Positions 9,572 to 19,467 of a stretch of DNA of 64,000 bases are shown here, one piece after another. Source of the stretch: Microbacterium sp. CSI-V (GTDB lineage: Bacteria; Actinomycetota; Actinomycetes; Actinomycetales; Microbacteriaceae); NCBI RefSeq assembly GCF_001984105.1, contig NZ_MTQM01000009.1, positions 620,001 through 684,000 of the forward strand. The letters are read 5' to 3'. How positions within the stretch are numbered: the first letter of the stretch is position 1; every line of letters starts with the position of its first letter. Made by a program: the position numbers and the translations under genes. The notes beneath the pieces were generated by a model. The model did no database searches. It had not been told where the DNA came from and saw nothing but the letters and a program-made list of their open reading frames with translations.

Positions 9572-10594
9572 GTGGCGGAATCCCGGGGACGCGTGTGGAC
9601 CGGAGTCATCCGCATCGGCCCGCATCGCGGGGATCATCGCGTCGCCGCCCGTGCCGCCCTGAGCGTCGGCGTCCCCCTGCTGGTGCTGCTGCTCATCGGC
9701 CGGCTGGACCTCAGCGTCTACGCCTCGTTCGGGGCCTTCGCGGCGCTGTACGGGCGCCTCGACCCGCCGCGGACGCGTGTGCGGATGCAGGCCACCGCGG
9801 GCGGCGTCCTCGTGCTCTCGATGCTGCTCGGCACGCTGCTGTCGGCCGTGTCGGCTCCTCCGCTCGCGAGCGTGGTCGTCGTCGCCGTGCTCGCCGCGGC
9901 GGTGACGCTGTTCGCGTACCGGGCGCAGTGGCATCCGCCCGGTGCGCTCTTCACGGTGTTCGCCGCGGGAGCGTGCGCGAGCTTCCCGGCGACGGTCGCG
10001 ACGTTCGCCTTGGTGCTGCTGGTCGGCGTGAGCAGCGTGCTCTGGAGCCTGCTCGTGACGACGGCGTTCGTGCTCGCGCGACGCGGGTCGTGGCGGCGCC
10101 CGAAGCGCACCTCCCCGCCGATCGGCGCCGTCGCGTGGGAGATGACCGCGACGGTCGGAGTGGCTGCGCTCCTCGCCGGGATCGCGGGCGTCCTGCTCAT
10201 CGGGACGCACTGGTACTGGGCGATGGTCGGCGCGGTGGCCGCGGTCGGCGGCGCCCACGTGACCGCGCGGCTCATCCGCGGAACCCAGCGGCTCGTCGGC
10301 ACCCTCGTCGGCGTCCTGATCGCCGCGGGCCTGCTCGCGCTGCAGCTGCCCCCGTGGGCGATCCTCGTCGTGGCCGTGGCGATGCAAGTGGGCGCCGAGC
10401 TGTTCGTCGGCCGCAACTACGGCATCGCGATGGTGTTCATCACACCGCTCGCGCTCCTGATGATCTCGCTCGCCTCCCCCGCCACGCCCGACATGTTGCT
10501 GCGCGACCGCGTGCTCGAGACCGTGATCGGCGTGGCGGTCGGCACGATCGTCGCGATCGTCTCGGCCGCGCTGCGGCGTCGCTCGACCGCCTGA
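9572..10594 (+). CDS. FUSC family inner-membrane protein
   Basis: A 340-aa protein with two blocks of hydrophobic helices, the FUSC/aromatic-acid-exporter architecture. The first block holds RAALSVGVPLLVLLLIG, SVYASFGAFAALYGRLDPPRTR and the conserved RAQWHPPGALFTVFAAGACASF. The second holds ATVGVAALLAGIAGVLL, HWYWAMVGAVAAVGGAH and LIRGTQRLVGTLVGVLIAAGLL. FUSC proteins resemble AaeB-type exporters; the substrate is unknown. The GTG start at 9572 lies six bases after TAGGCT, indicating leaderless transcription. The ribokinase gene follows after 17 bases. Confidence 0.85.
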   Translation: MAESRGRVWTGVIRIGPHRGDHRVAARAALSVGVPLLVLLLIGRLDLSVYASFGAFAALYGRLDPPRTRVRMQATAGGVLVLSMLLGTLLSAVSAPPLASVVVVAVLAAAVTLFAYRAQWHPPGALFTVFAAGACASFPATVATFALVLLVGVSSVLWSLLVTTAFVLARRGSWRRPKRTSPPIGAVAWEMTATVGVAALLAGIAGVLLIGTHWYWAMVGAVAAVGGAHVTARLIRGTQRLVGTLVGVLIAAGLLALQLPPWAILVVAVAMQVGAELFVGRNYGIAMVFITPLALLMISLASPATPDMLLRDRVLETVIGVAVGTIVAIVSAALRRRSTA

Positions 10595-10611
10595 CCCCGA
10601 AGGAGACCCGG

Positions 10612-11457
10612 ATGCCGGGACCCACCCCCGTCGCCCTGACCGTCGTCGGCGCGATCAACGTCGACCTCACCGCGCGCGTTCAGCGTGCACCCGGCCCCGG
10701 CGAGACCGTTGCCGACGGGGTCCTCCAGCGCGGACCCGGCGGCAAGGGCGCGAACCAGGCCGTCGCGGCCGCGCGCCTCGGAGCCGAGGTGCGCCTGGTG
10801 GGCGCCGTGGGCGACGACCTCGACGGGCGCGGTGTGCGCGAGCAGCTGGCATCCGTCGGTGTCGACGCGTCGACCGTGCAGACGTCCGACGCCGCCACGG
10901 GCACCGCGCTGATCGTCGTGGATGCCACCGGCGAGAACTCGATCGTCGTGTGCGCGGGCGCGAACGCCGCGATCGACGCCGACGCCCTCGGGATCGAGCC
11001 CGGTTCCGCCGTCCTCGCGCAGTTGGAGGTGTCGGATGCGGTGATCTCCGCCGCCGCGGAGGTCGCCGGGTTCTTCGCCCTCAACGCCGCTCCCGCTCGT
11101 CCGCTCCCCGAAGGCGTGCTCGAGCGGGCCGACCTGGTGATCGTGAACGAGACGGAGTACGCCCAGCTCCCCGAGGTGCACGACGCTCCCCTGCTGTGCG
11201 TGACGCTCGGAGCCGAGGGCGCGCGGCTGTACCGGCACGGCGACCTCGTGGCATCCGCACCGGGGGTGTCGACGACCGTCCGCAACACCGTGGGCGCCGG
11301 CGACGCGTTCTGCGCGGCCTTGGTCGTCGGTCTGCTGCGCGGCGACGCCCCGTCGGACGCCCTCTCGCGGGCATGCGCGGTCGGCTCTGCCGCCGTCGCG
11401 GACGACGCGTCGCAACCCGCCCTCGAGACCCTCGACGCGTACGGGGTGTCCGGGTGA
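10612..11457 (+). CDS. rbsK: Ribokinase (PfkB family)
   Basis: A 281-aa PfkB carbohydrate kinase that phosphorylates ribose at O5. It has the N-terminal Gly motif GGKGANQAVAAARLG, the substrate-site VGAINVDLT, NETEY, and the C-terminal GAGDAFCAAL with catalytic Asp. RbsK proteins are usually near 300 aa. AAGGAG at 10600-10605 sets the ATG. Its stop overlaps the start of the nucleoside hydrolase (GTGA), so ribose released by the hydrolase would be used directly by this kinase. Confidence 0.88.
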   Translation: MPGPTPVALTVVGAINVDLTARVQRAPGPGETVADGVLQRGPGGKGANQAVAAARLGAEVRLVGAVGDDLDGRGVREQLASVGVDASTVQTSDAATGTALIVVDATGENSIVVCAGANAAIDADALGIEPGSAVLAQLEVSDAVISAAAEVAGFFALNAAPARPLPEGVLERADLVIVNETEYAQLPEVHDAPLLCVTLGAEGARLYRHGDLVASAPGVSTTVRNTVGAGDAFCAALVVGLLRGDAPSDALSRACAVGSAAVADDASQPALETLDAYGVSG

Positions 11458-12380
11458 GCCGCCGCCCGATCCTCGTCGATTGCGACACCGGCATCGACGA
11501 CGCCCTCGCCCTCGCCTACCTGCTGGCCGAGCCCGCGGTCGAGATCGTGGGCGTCACGACGGTCTCCGGGAACACGGATGCCTCCCGCGGCGCCGCCAAC
11601 ACTCTGACGCTGTTCGATCTCGCCGGGGTCCACGACATCCCCGTCGCCGTCGGGGCGCACCACTTCCGCGGGCGCGACTACGCCGGCGGCGCGCCGCACG
11701 TGCACGGCGAGGACGGCGTCGGCGGGATCGCGTGGGGCTCGGCCGAGCGCTCCCCCGATACTCGCGCCGCCGTCGAGCTCATCGACCACCTCGCCGCACG
11801 GTATCCGGACCTCACCGTCCTGGCCCTCGGTCCGCTCACGAACCTCGCCGCGTACGCCGAGACGCCCGGCGTCGCCGCGTTCGATCGGCTCGTCGTCATG
11901 GGCGGCGCGTTCGGCCACTCGGGCAACGTGACGGCGTGGGCGGAGGCGAACATCCACAACGACCCCGAGTCCGCCGCGGTCGTCTTCGCCCAGGACTGGG
12001 ACACCACCCTCGTCCCCCTCGACGTCACGATGACCCAGACCCTGGATGCCACCGACCTCGTGCGCCTCGAAGCGATCCCGGGCGCCGTCCCCCGAGCGCT
12101 GGCCATGATGCTGCCGGCTTACCTCGACTTCTACGAGGGCCGCGTCTTCCCCGACCGCCGCTGCGCGCTGCACGATCCGCTGGCGGCGATGGTCGCGGCG
12201 GGCGTGCTGCGCGGTGTGAGTGTCGCCGCGGGGCAGGTGGAGGTGCGGCTCGCAGGCGGCGAGCGGGGACGCACCGTGTCATCGCGCGCGTCCACGACGC
12301 AGCGGTGGGTGCGCGGCATGGAGGGCTCTGCAGTGGAGGTGCTGCTGGGGCGGCTCGAGGCGCGGGAGTGGCCCGGCTGA
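11454..12380 (+). CDS. Inosine/uridine-preferring nucleoside hydrolase
   Basis: A 308-aa hydrolase that splits nucleosides into base and ribose. The calcium-binding cluster DCDTGIDDALA is at the N-terminus (residues 9-19), followed by VGVTTVSGN, the G-VHGEDG segment, LALGPLTNLA and the AEANIHNDPE strand near residues 162-171, all family hallmarks. The GTG start overlaps the ribokinase TGA by three bases. Together the two genes form a nucleoside/ribose salvage unit. Confidence 0.92.
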   Translation: MSRRPILVDCDTGIDDALALAYLLAEPAVEIVGVTTVSGNTDASRGAANTLTLFDLAGVHDIPVAVGAHHFRGRDYAGGAPHVHGEDGVGGIAWGSAERSPDTRAAVELIDHLAARYPDLTVLALGPLTNLAAYAETPGVAAFDRLVVMGGAFGHSGNVTAWAEANIHNDPESAAVVFAQDWDTTLVPLDVTMTQTLDATDLVRLEAIPGAVPRALAMMLPAYLDFYEGRVFPDRRCALHDPLAAMVAAGVLRGVSVAAGQVEVRLAGGERGRTVSSRASTTQRWVRGMEGSAVEVLLGRLEAREWPG

Positions 12381-12454
12381 GCCGACCGTTGCGCGTTTCC
12401 GCCTCACAGCGCCATGATGTCCTCGTTCGCAGGAACTCCAACGGGGGAGGAACC

Positions 12455-12631
12455 ATGGCAGGCAAGTACGAGCTGTACACCGACAAGGCGGGCAAGTACC
12501 GCTTCCGGCTGAAGGCCTCGAACGGACAGGTCATCGCGTCGAGCGAGGCCTACGAGTCGAAGGCATCTGCGCAGAACGGCATCGCCTCGGTGAAGGCGAA
12601 TGCCGATTCGGAGACGGTCGATCTGACCTGA
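12455..12631 (+). CDS. YegP/DUF1508 family small protein
   Basis: A 58-aa protein with one DUF1508 repeat: KYELYTDKAGKYRFRLKASNGQVIASSEAYESKASAQNGIASVKANA. The E. coli homologue YegP has two such repeats in tandem. GGGGGAGG (about 12444-12450) is a strong ribosome-binding site. The family is widespread and of unknown role. A bidirectional hairpin terminator follows. Confidence 0.9.
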   Translation: MAGKYELYTDKAGKYRFRLKASNGQVIASSEAYESKASAQNGIASVKANADSETVDLT

Positions 12632-12646
12632 GCGTCGATACGACGA

Positions 12647-12678
12647 AGGGCCCCGTGCGATCGCTCGCGCGGGGCCCT
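12647..12678. terminator. Bidirectional terminator hairpin (yegP-like / nrdF)
   Basis: AGGGCCCCG (12647-12655) pairs with CGGGGCCCT (12670-12678) around a 14-base loop. It lies between two convergent stop codons (12631 and 12693). Confidence 0.8.
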
Positions 12679-12692
12679 CGGTCATGACCGGA

Positions 12693-13691
<999 letters not shown>

Positions 13692-13699
13692 TCAGCGGA

Positions 13700-15856
13700 T
13701 CAGAGCATGCACGAGACACACTCGGTCATGTCGGTGCCCTCGAGCGCCAGCTGACGGAGGCGGATGTAGTAGATCGTCTTGATGCCCTTCTTCCACGCGT
13801 AGATCTGGGCCTTGTTGATGTCGCGGGTGGTGACGGTGTCCTTGAAGAACAGCGTCAGCGACAGGCCCTGGTCCACGTGCTGCGTGGCGGCGGCGTACGT
13901 GTCGATGACCTTCTCGTAGCCGATCTCGTAGGCATCCTGGTAGTACTCCAGGTTGTCGTTCGTCATGAACGGCGCCGGGTAGTAGACGCGACCGAGCTTG
14001 CCTTCCTTGCGGATCTCGATCTTCGACGCGATCGGGTGGATCGAGCTCGTCGAGTTGTTGATGTACGAGATCGAGCCGGTCGGCGGCACGGCCTGGAGGT
14101 TCTGGTTGTAGATGCCGTGCTGCTGGACGGATGCCTTCAGCTCGCGCCAGTCGTCCTGCGTGGGGATCTGCACGCCGGCGAAGAGCTCCTTCGTCTTGGC
14201 CGTCTGCGGCTCCCACACCTGGTCGGTGTACTTGTCGAAGAACTCCCCCGACGCGTAGGTCGAGTTCTCGAAGCCGTCGAAGGCCGTGCCGCGCTCGATC
14301 GCGAGGCGGTTCGAGGCCCGCAGCGCGTGGAAGAGCACCGTGTAGAAGTAGATGTTCGTGAAGTCGATGCCCTCTTCGGAGCCGTAGTGGACGTGCTCGC
14401 GAGCGAGGTAGCCGTGCAGGTTCATCTGACCGAGGCCGATGGCGTGCGAACGGTCGTTGCCGTCTTCGATCGAGCGCACCGAGGCGATGTGACTCTGGAC
14501 GCTGACGGCGGTGAGGGCGCGGATCGCCGTCTCGACCGTGAGGCCCAGGTCGCCGCCGTCCATCGCCAGGGCGATGTTCATCGAGCCGAGGTTGCAGCTG
14601 ATGTCCTTGCCGATGGTGTCGTACGAGAGGTCCTCGTTGTACGTGGTCGGGGTGTTGACCTGGAGGATCTCCGAGCACAGGTTCGACATGTTGATGCGAC
14701 CGGCGATGGGGTTCGCCTTGTTCACCGTGTCCTCGAACATGATGTACGGGTAGCCCGACTCGAACTGGATCTCGGCGAGGGTCTGGAAGAACTCGCGCGC
14801 ATTGATCTTCGTCTTCTTGATGCGCGGGTCGTCGACCATCTCGCGGTACTTCTCGGTGACCGAGATGTCGCCGAACGGCTTGCCGTAGACCTTCTCGACG
14901 TCGTACGGCGAGAAGAGGTACATGTCCTCGCCGTTCTTGGCGAGCTCGAATGTGACGTCGGGGATGACGACACCGAGCGACAGCGTCTTGATGCGGATCT
15001 TCTCGTCGGCGTTCTCACGCTTGGTGTCGAGGAAGCGCAGGATGTCGGGGTGGTGCGCGTTGAGGTACACCGCGCCGGCGCCCTGGCGCGCGCCGAGCTG
15101 GTTGGCGTAGCTGAAGCTGTCTTCGAGGAGCTTCATCACGGGGATGATGCCGGAGGACTGGTTCTCGATCTGCTTGATCGGCGCACCCGCCTCGCGGATG
15201 TTCGACAGCAGCAGCGCGACGCCACCGCCGCGCTTGGAGAGCTGGAGGGCGGAGTTGATGCCGCGGGCGATCGACTCCATGTTGTCTTCGATGCGCAGCA
15301 GGAAGCACGACACGAGCTCGCCGCGCTGGGCCTTGCCGGCGTTGAGGAACGTCGGGGTCGCGGGCTGGAAACGACCGGAGATGATCTCGTCGACGAGCTG
15401 GACCGCGAGGCGCTGGTCACCGTCGGCGAGGGCGAGGGCGGTCATGACGACGCGGTCCTCGAAGCGCTCGAGGTAACGCTTGCCGTCGAAGGTCTTCAGC
15501 GTGTAGCTCGTGTAGTACTTGAACGCGCCGAGGAAGGTCTCGAAGCGAAACTTCGCCCCGTAGGCACGGTCGTTGAGCTCCTGGATGAAGTCCATGGAGT
15601 ACTTCGCGAGCACGGTGGGCTCGTAGTACTCCTTCTCGACGAGGTAGTCGAGACGCTCCTTCAGGGAGTGGAAGAAGACGGTGTTCTGGTTGACGTGCTG
15701 CAGGAAGTACTCCCGCGCAGCGCGCTTGTCGGCGTCGAACTGGATCTTCCCGTCGGCGTCGTACAGGTTCAGCATCGCGTTCAAGGCGTGGTAATCCAGC
15801 CCCTCGAAACGCACCTCGGTCTTGAAGTCCACGTCGCTCAGCCCTACTTCCACCAC
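13700..15856 (-). CDS. nrdE: Class Ib ribonucleoside-diphosphate reductase alpha subunit NrdE
   Basis: A catalytic subunit of about 718 aa. The active-site cysteines appear in [17 protein letters not shown] and [10 protein letters not shown], the radical loop in [13 protein letters not shown], and the C-terminal redox pair in TECVSCML. The start is placed at GTG 15856 (a second GTG is the next codon). Both overlap the 3' end of nrdI by about 10-13 bases, and an AGGA lies about 9 bases upstream. A longer upstream frame is rejected because it would run through nrdI. The subunit works with NrdF, NrdI (flavodoxin) and NrdH (reductant). Confidence 0.96.
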   Translation of the reverse strand: MVEVGLSDVDFKTEVRFEGLDYHALNAMLNLYDADGKIQFDADKRAAREYFLQHVNQNTVFFHSLKERLDYLVEKEYYEPTVLAKYSMDFIQELNDRAYGAKFRFETFLGAFKYYTSYTLKTFDGKRYLERFEDRVVMTALALADGDQRLAVQLVDEIISGRFQPATPTFLNAGKAQRGELVSCFLLRIEDNMESIARGINSALQLSKRGGGVALLLSNIREAGAPIKQIENQSSGIIPVMKLLEDSFSYANQLGARQGAGAVYLNAHHPDILRFLDTKRENADEKIRIKTLSLGVVIPDVTFELAKNGEDMYLFSPYDVEKVYGKPFGDISVTEKYREMVDDPRIKKTKINAREFFQTLAEIQFESGYPYIMFEDTVNKANPIAGRINMSNLCSEILQVNTPTTYNEDLSYDTIGKDISCNLGSMNIALAMDGGDLGLTVETAIRALTAVSVQSHIASVRSIEDGNDRSHAIGLGQMNLHGYLAREHVHYGSEEGIDFTNIYFYTVLFHALRASNRLAIERGTAFDGFENSTYASGEFFDKYTDQVWEPQTAKTKELFAGVQIPTQDDWRELKASVQQHGIYNQNLQAVPPTGSISYINNSTSSIHPIASKIEIRKEGKLGRVYYPAPFMTNDNLEYYQDAYEIGYEKVIDTYAAATQHVDQGLSLTLFFKDTVTTRDINKAQIYAWKKGIKTIYYIRLRQLALEGTDMTECVSCML

Positions 15857-16278
15857 TGTTCCAATCCTTCGGTGACGTGCTCGACGTCTTCTGGTGTGCC
15901 GAATACTTCGATGCGATACAAGTGCGGCACGGAGCACTTGCGGCTGATGACGTCTCCGGCGAGGCAGAACGCGTCGCCGAAATTGGTGTTGCCCGCGGAG
16001 ATGACCCCGCGGATGTGACGTCGGTTGCGCTCCTCATTGAGGAAGCGGATGACTTGCTTGGGAACGGCGCCCTTCTCGACACCGCGGCCCACGCCCCCTC
16101 CGTAGGTGGGGGTGACCAGCACGAAGGGTTCGTCGACGTGGAGCGGCGGGTCGGTCGGTCGCAGGGGGATGCGGAGTGCCCGCTTGCCGAGCTTCTCGAT
16201 GAAACGTGCGGTGTTGCCCGACACGCTCGAGAAGTAGACGAGCAGCGGAGCCTCGGTCTCCGACAGGACAGCGCTCAT
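15844..16278 (-). CDS. nrdI: Flavodoxin-like NrdI, class Ib RNR maintenance protein
   Basis: A 144-aa flavodoxin that supplies oxidant for assembling the manganese-tyrosyl cofactor of NrdF. The FMN phosphate loop is [13 protein letters not shown], followed by [10 protein letters not shown] and [19 protein letters not shown], the conserved NrdI segments. The start is ATG 16278. It sits between nrdH (25 bases upstream) and nrdE (overlapping). Confidence 0.95.
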   Translation of the reverse strand: MSAVLSETEAPLLVYFSSVSGNTARFIEKLGKRALRIPLRPTDPPLHVDEPFVLVTPTYGGGVGRGVEKGAVPKQVIRFLNEERNRRHIRGVISAGNTNFGDAFCLAGDVISRKCSVPHLYRIEVFGTPEDVEHVTEGLEQWWK

Positions 16279-16303
16279 GAGAACCCTCTGAGCCCGTCGG
16301 GGA

Positions 16304-16537
16304 TCAGGCCAGGCGCGAAGCCAGCTCGTCGATCTTGTCGGGACGGAAGCCCGACCAGTGGTCCTCGTCGGTGATGACGACGGGGGCCTGCAGGTAGCCC
16401 AGCGACTTGACCTGCTCGAGGGCCGCGGGGTCTTCGGTGACGTCGAGCACGTTGTACTCGATGCCCTTCGAGTCGAGTGCGCGGTACGTCGCGTTGCACT
16501 GGACGCAGGAAGGCTTGGTGTAGACCGTGATCGCCAT
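16304..16537 (-). CDS. nrdH: Glutaredoxin-like NrdH, electron donor for class Ib RNR
   Basis: A 77-aa thioredoxin-fold protein with the redox motif CVQC (residues 11-14) in [24 protein letters not shown], the cis-Pro strand YLQAPVVI, and the C-terminal WSGFRPDKI segment characteristic of NrdH. GGGGAGAG lies upstream of the ATG. It is first in the nrdHIEF operon, downstream of an NrdR box pair. Confidence 0.96.
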   Translation of the reverse strand: MAITVYTKPSCVQCNATYRALDSKGIEYNVLDVTEDPAALEQVKSLGYLQAPVVITDEDHWSGFRPDKIDELASRLA

Positions 16538-16598
16538 TTCGTTCTCTCTCTCCCCTGGAAAATCTTCGTCCGGTCGCTCGGGGCGGGCCGGGAGCTCA

Positions 16599-16646
16599 AT
16601 ACTACATATGGGGACGGACATCGGGGGGAACCACAAGGGGTAGTAG
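16599..16646 (-). promoter_or_regulatory. NrdR box pair upstream of nrdH
   Basis: Box 1 (16599-16614, ATACTACATATGGGGA) matches every strongly conserved position of the NrdR consensus acaCwAtATaTwGtGt. Box 2 (16631-16646, CCACAAGGGGTAGTAG) matches about 9 of 16. Their starts are 32 bp apart, three helical turns, the usual spacing of NrdR pairs. NrdR represses RNR genes in response to ATP/dATP. Box 2 alone would be weak; the spacing supports it. Confidence 0.65.
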
Positions 16647-16660
16647 TTACACGGATGTGA

Positions 16661-16789
16661 TTTTCCACCGCTCTCCCCATGTACAACACAGGTTGTCCAC
16701 CATTTCATCCACAGGGAACGCACCGATTTCGACCTCGTCGACGCCCGTCGTTCCGCGGATCTCGCGCCTCCTTCCGGCATCCATCCACA
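16661..16789 (+). promoter_or_regulatory. Cluster of degenerate DnaA-box-like 9-mers
   Basis: Four same-strand 9-mers resemble TTATCCACA/TTGTCCACA: TTTTCCACC (16661), TTGTCCACC (16693), TCATCCACA (16705) and CCATCCACA (16781), each with one or two mismatches. They fill much of the 385-base gap between nrdH and the divergent MFS gene. Nothing coding is seen there. DnaA control of RNR genes is known in E. coli; here it is only a suggestion. Confidence 0.3.
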
Positions 16790-16922
16790 GCTCGGACGCT
16801 AGACGGGGGTTCCGACATCGCACAGGGGGTGGATATCTCACTTCGGCGTGTCGCGGCGTGTCGCTCGCAGGTGGATCGCATCGCCCGCTCGCCGTGTCGG
16901 AGGCACCCGGTACCGTGGTGCA

Positions 16923-18128
16923 GTGGCCGGCTACCGCGTACTCCTCAGAACCCCGGGCGTGGGGCGCATCATCGCCGCTCAGCTGACGGCTCGCTTCCCC
17001 AACGGCATGATCAGCCTCGCCGTGCTCCTGCACATCGAGCACGTCACCGGCTCCTACGGCGCCGCGGGTCTCGTGCTCGCCGCGACGAGCGTCGGCCAGG
17101 CGGTCGCCGGGCCGGTCACGAGCCGGTGGATGGGCCGCTGGGGCATGCGCCGCGTCCTCACGGTCACGCTCGTCTTCTGCGCGGCCGCGATCGCCGCGAT
17201 GGCACTGCTCGTCGTGCCGCTCCCGGTGTACATGGCCCTCGGCCTGATCGGCGGACTCTCCACTCCCCCGGTGCAGTCGGCCGTCCGCACCATCTACCCC
17301 AAGATGGTCCCGTCGTCGCAGCTGACCCCGCTCTACTCGCTCGACGCGTCGCTGCAGGAGATCATCTGGGTGCTCGCGCCCGTGATCATCACGCTCGTGG
17401 GCACCCAGGTGGGCACCGTCCCGGCGCTGCTGCTGATCGTCGTGATCCTCCTCGGCGGCGGTGCGTGGTTCATCCTCAGTCCCGAGGTGGGCCGCGTCCG
17501 CATCCCGCGGAGCCGCCGTGCCCTCGGCACGGTGCTCCGCAAGCCGCCGGTGATCCTCGCCACGGCGACCGGTTTCCTGTTGGTCGGCGCGTGCGCGGCG
17601 GTGGAGGCGGGCGTCGTCGCGACCTTCAACCACGGCGGTCTCGAGGCGGGCCTCATCCTCGCGGTCTTCGCCGTCGGCAGTCTCGCGGGTGGCCTCTCCT
17701 TCGGGCACATCCCCATCGGCCGGTGGGCCATGGCGCGGCGCTTCGCGATCGTCACGGTCGGCCTCACCCTCACGATCGTGTCGCTCAACGCGTGGTGGCT
17801 GGGGGCGACGCTCCTCGTCGCCGGCGCCGGCATCGCCCCTGCCCTGGCCGTGATGTTCGCCATGACCTCGGCCAGCGTGCGCTTCAGCGAGACCGCCGAG
17901 GCCTACGGCTGGATCGGCACGGGGCAGCTGATCGGCGCGGCGGCCGGTTCCGCCGTCGCGGGATTCCTGGTCGACGGCGTCGGGCCGCAGGGCGCGTACA
18001 TCGCCGCCGCCGGATTCGCCGCCACAGGACTCGTGGTGTCGGTGCTGTTCGTCCGCGGCTTCCCCGACCTGCGCCATCGCGACGCGAGCCCGATCCCCGA
18101 CACCGAACCGGTGCACACGATCACCTGA
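16923..18128 (+). CDS. MFS transporter
   Basis: A 401-aa major facilitator protein with about 12 hydrophobic helices. It starts VAGYRVLLRTPGVGRIIAAQLTARFPNGM and has a loop 2-3 motif (SRWMGRWGMRRVL). A central loop (EVGRVRIPRSRRALGTVLRKP) separates two six-helix halves. It has no substrate-specific signature. The GTG at 16923 is preferred because TACCGT ends six bases before it, although the frame is open further upstream. It is divergent from nrdHIEF. Confidence 0.85.
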   Translation: MAGYRVLLRTPGVGRIIAAQLTARFPNGMISLAVLLHIEHVTGSYGAAGLVLAATSVGQAVAGPVTSRWMGRWGMRRVLTVTLVFCAAAIAAMALLVVPLPVYMALGLIGGLSTPPVQSAVRTIYPKMVPSSQLTPLYSLDASLQEIIWVLAPVIITLVGTQVGTVPALLLIVVILLGGGAWFILSPEVGRVRIPRSRRALGTVLRKPPVILATATGFLLVGACAAVEAGVVATFNHGGLEAGLILAVFAVGSLAGGLSFGHIPIGRWAMARRFAIVTVGLTLTIVSLNAWWLGATLLVAGAGIAPALAVMFAMTSASVRFSETAEAYGWIGTGQLIGAAAGSAVAGFLVDGVGPQGAYIAAAGFAATGLVVSVLFVRGFPDLRHRDASPIPDTEPVHTIT

Positions 18129-18198
18129 CGCTCGCCCCGCACGCGGCGCGCCGGGCACGACGCGTCAGAGCGCGCCGACGCAGGATGCGTACGACGCG

Positions 18199-18603
18199 TC
18201 AGTGCAACCGGCGCAGCAGCTCCAGCACGGCGAGCGCGTAGGCGTCGGCGGGCTCGGGGTGATCGAAGACAAGCGTCGACCCGCCCACCGAGATCTCGAC
18301 CTCGTGCGTGTCGGACAGGCGCCGCAGTGACCGGAACGATGACCTCAGCATCTCGCGCAGCTGCGCCTCGGACGGCAGCCACAGTGCATCCTCGGTCGCC
18401 ACGGAGTCCAGCGCCCACTCGGTCGTGCCGTTGAACGCCAGGATCCGCCCCGTCGGGTACTCCCGCGGCTCCACCGTCATCTCGCTCACGGTGAAGATGT
18501 CCGCCTCGAACTCCGGCTCATTCAACTGGAACCGATCGCCCGAGCGCGGATGCCACACCAACCCGGCCTCGCGCAGAGCCAGGGCCATCTCGGTGGAGAT
18601 CAT
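18199..18603 (-). CDS. Hypothetical protein (134 aa)
   Basis: A soluble alpha/beta protein (MISTEMALALREAGLVWHPRSGDRF, VEPREYPTGRILAFNGTTEWALDSV, ALWLPSEAQLREML). It resembles conserved actinobacterial proteins that are sometimes labelled pilus assembly CpaE, without supporting motifs, so no function is given. The start is ATG 18603: CAGAAT ends seven bases upstream, identical to the arrangement before the next two plus-strand genes. An in-frame ATG three codons upstream overlaps that hexamer and is less likely. It is divergent from the alpha/beta hydrolase. Confidence 0.75.
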   Translation of the reverse strand: MISTEMALALREAGLVWHPRSGDRFQLNEPEFEADIFTVSEMTVEPREYPTGRILAFNGTTEWALDSVATEDALWLPSEAQLREMLRSSFRSLRRLSDTHEVEISVGGSTLVFDHPEPADAYALAVLELLRRLH

Positions 18604-18669
18604 GGCATCCATTCTGGGGGCGCGCGGGGCGCGCAGGGGCACGGCGACGCAGCCGACAGAATGGATGCC

Positions 18670-19422
18670 ATGCCTGCTCCCGTGACCCTCCCCCGCCTCT
18701 CGTGGGGCGATGTCGACCGCCCCGCCGTGCTCCTGGCCCACGGACTCGGGTCCGACGGCGCGCTCATGTGGCGCTTCGGGACGGCGCTCGCCGACGCGGG
18801 CCGGCACGCCGTCGCCGTCGACCTCCGCGGTCACGGCGACGCTCCGCGGGCCCTGGACTACACGCTCGCGGCGTACGGCGCCGACCTGGCAGCGACGCGC
18901 CCCGACCACGGCGGCGCGTGGGACGCGGTCGTCGGCCACTCGCTCGGCGGTGCCGCGGCGACCCTGGCCGCAGCCGCCGACCCGGACTGGACGCGGCGAC
19001 TGGTGCTCATCGATCCGGCGATCCTGCTCGCTGACCGCGACCGCGACATCGTGCGGGCGAGCCAAGAGCAGGCGTTCGCCGACCCGACCGTCACCGCCGT
19101 CCGGGCGCAGCACCCCGACTGGCATCCCGCCGACATCGAACTCAAGGCGCGGGCGACCCGGCGGGCCAGCCGGTGGGCGATCGAGCAGACGAGCCTGCAG
19201 AACACGACCTGGGACGCCCGCACGGCCGCGGCGGCCCTCACCGTCCCCACCCACGTGATCGGTGCCGACCCCGCCGTCCACTCGATCTTCACCGGCCCCC
19301 TCGCCGACGAGGTGCTGCAGAACCCCGTCGTGACCATGTCGGTCGTGACGGGTGCCGGGCACTCCCCGCACCGCGATCGCCCCGACGAGACCGTCGCGGC
19401 TCTCCTCGCCGCGCTCGGCTGA
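18670..19422 (+). CDS. Alpha/beta hydrolase
   Basis: A 250-aa hydrolase-fold protein. The oxyanion segment LLAHGLGSDG, the nucleophile elbow VVGHSLGG (Ser near residue 91) and the C-terminal GAGHSPHRD with catalytic His are visible; the acid is probably in VIGADPAVH. The substrate is unknown. CAGAAT plus GGATGCC immediately precedes the ATG, predicting a leaderless transcript. The acyl-CoA dehydrogenase follows with the same leader sequence, so the two may be expressed separately. Confidence 0.9.
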   Translation: MPAPVTLPRLSWGDVDRPAVLLAHGLGSDGALMWRFGTALADAGRHAVAVDLRGHGDAPRALDYTLAAYGADLAATRPDHGGAWDAVVGHSLGGAAATLAAAADPDWTRRLVLIDPAILLADRDRDIVRASQEQAFADPTVTAVRAQHPDWHPADIELKARATRRASRWAIEQTSLQNTTWDARTAAAALTVPTHVIGADPAVHSIFTGPLADEVLQNPVVTMSVVTGAGHSPHRDRPDETVAALLAALG

Positions 19423-19467
19423 CGTCCCACGGCCGCGATGTCGGGCCGGAGGACCAGAATGGATGCC

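Noticed and set aside
16681-16700. ACAAC-ACAG-GTTGT as a third NrdR box
   Set aside because: It is palindromic but lacks the conserved NrdR positions and is out of phase with the two better boxes.
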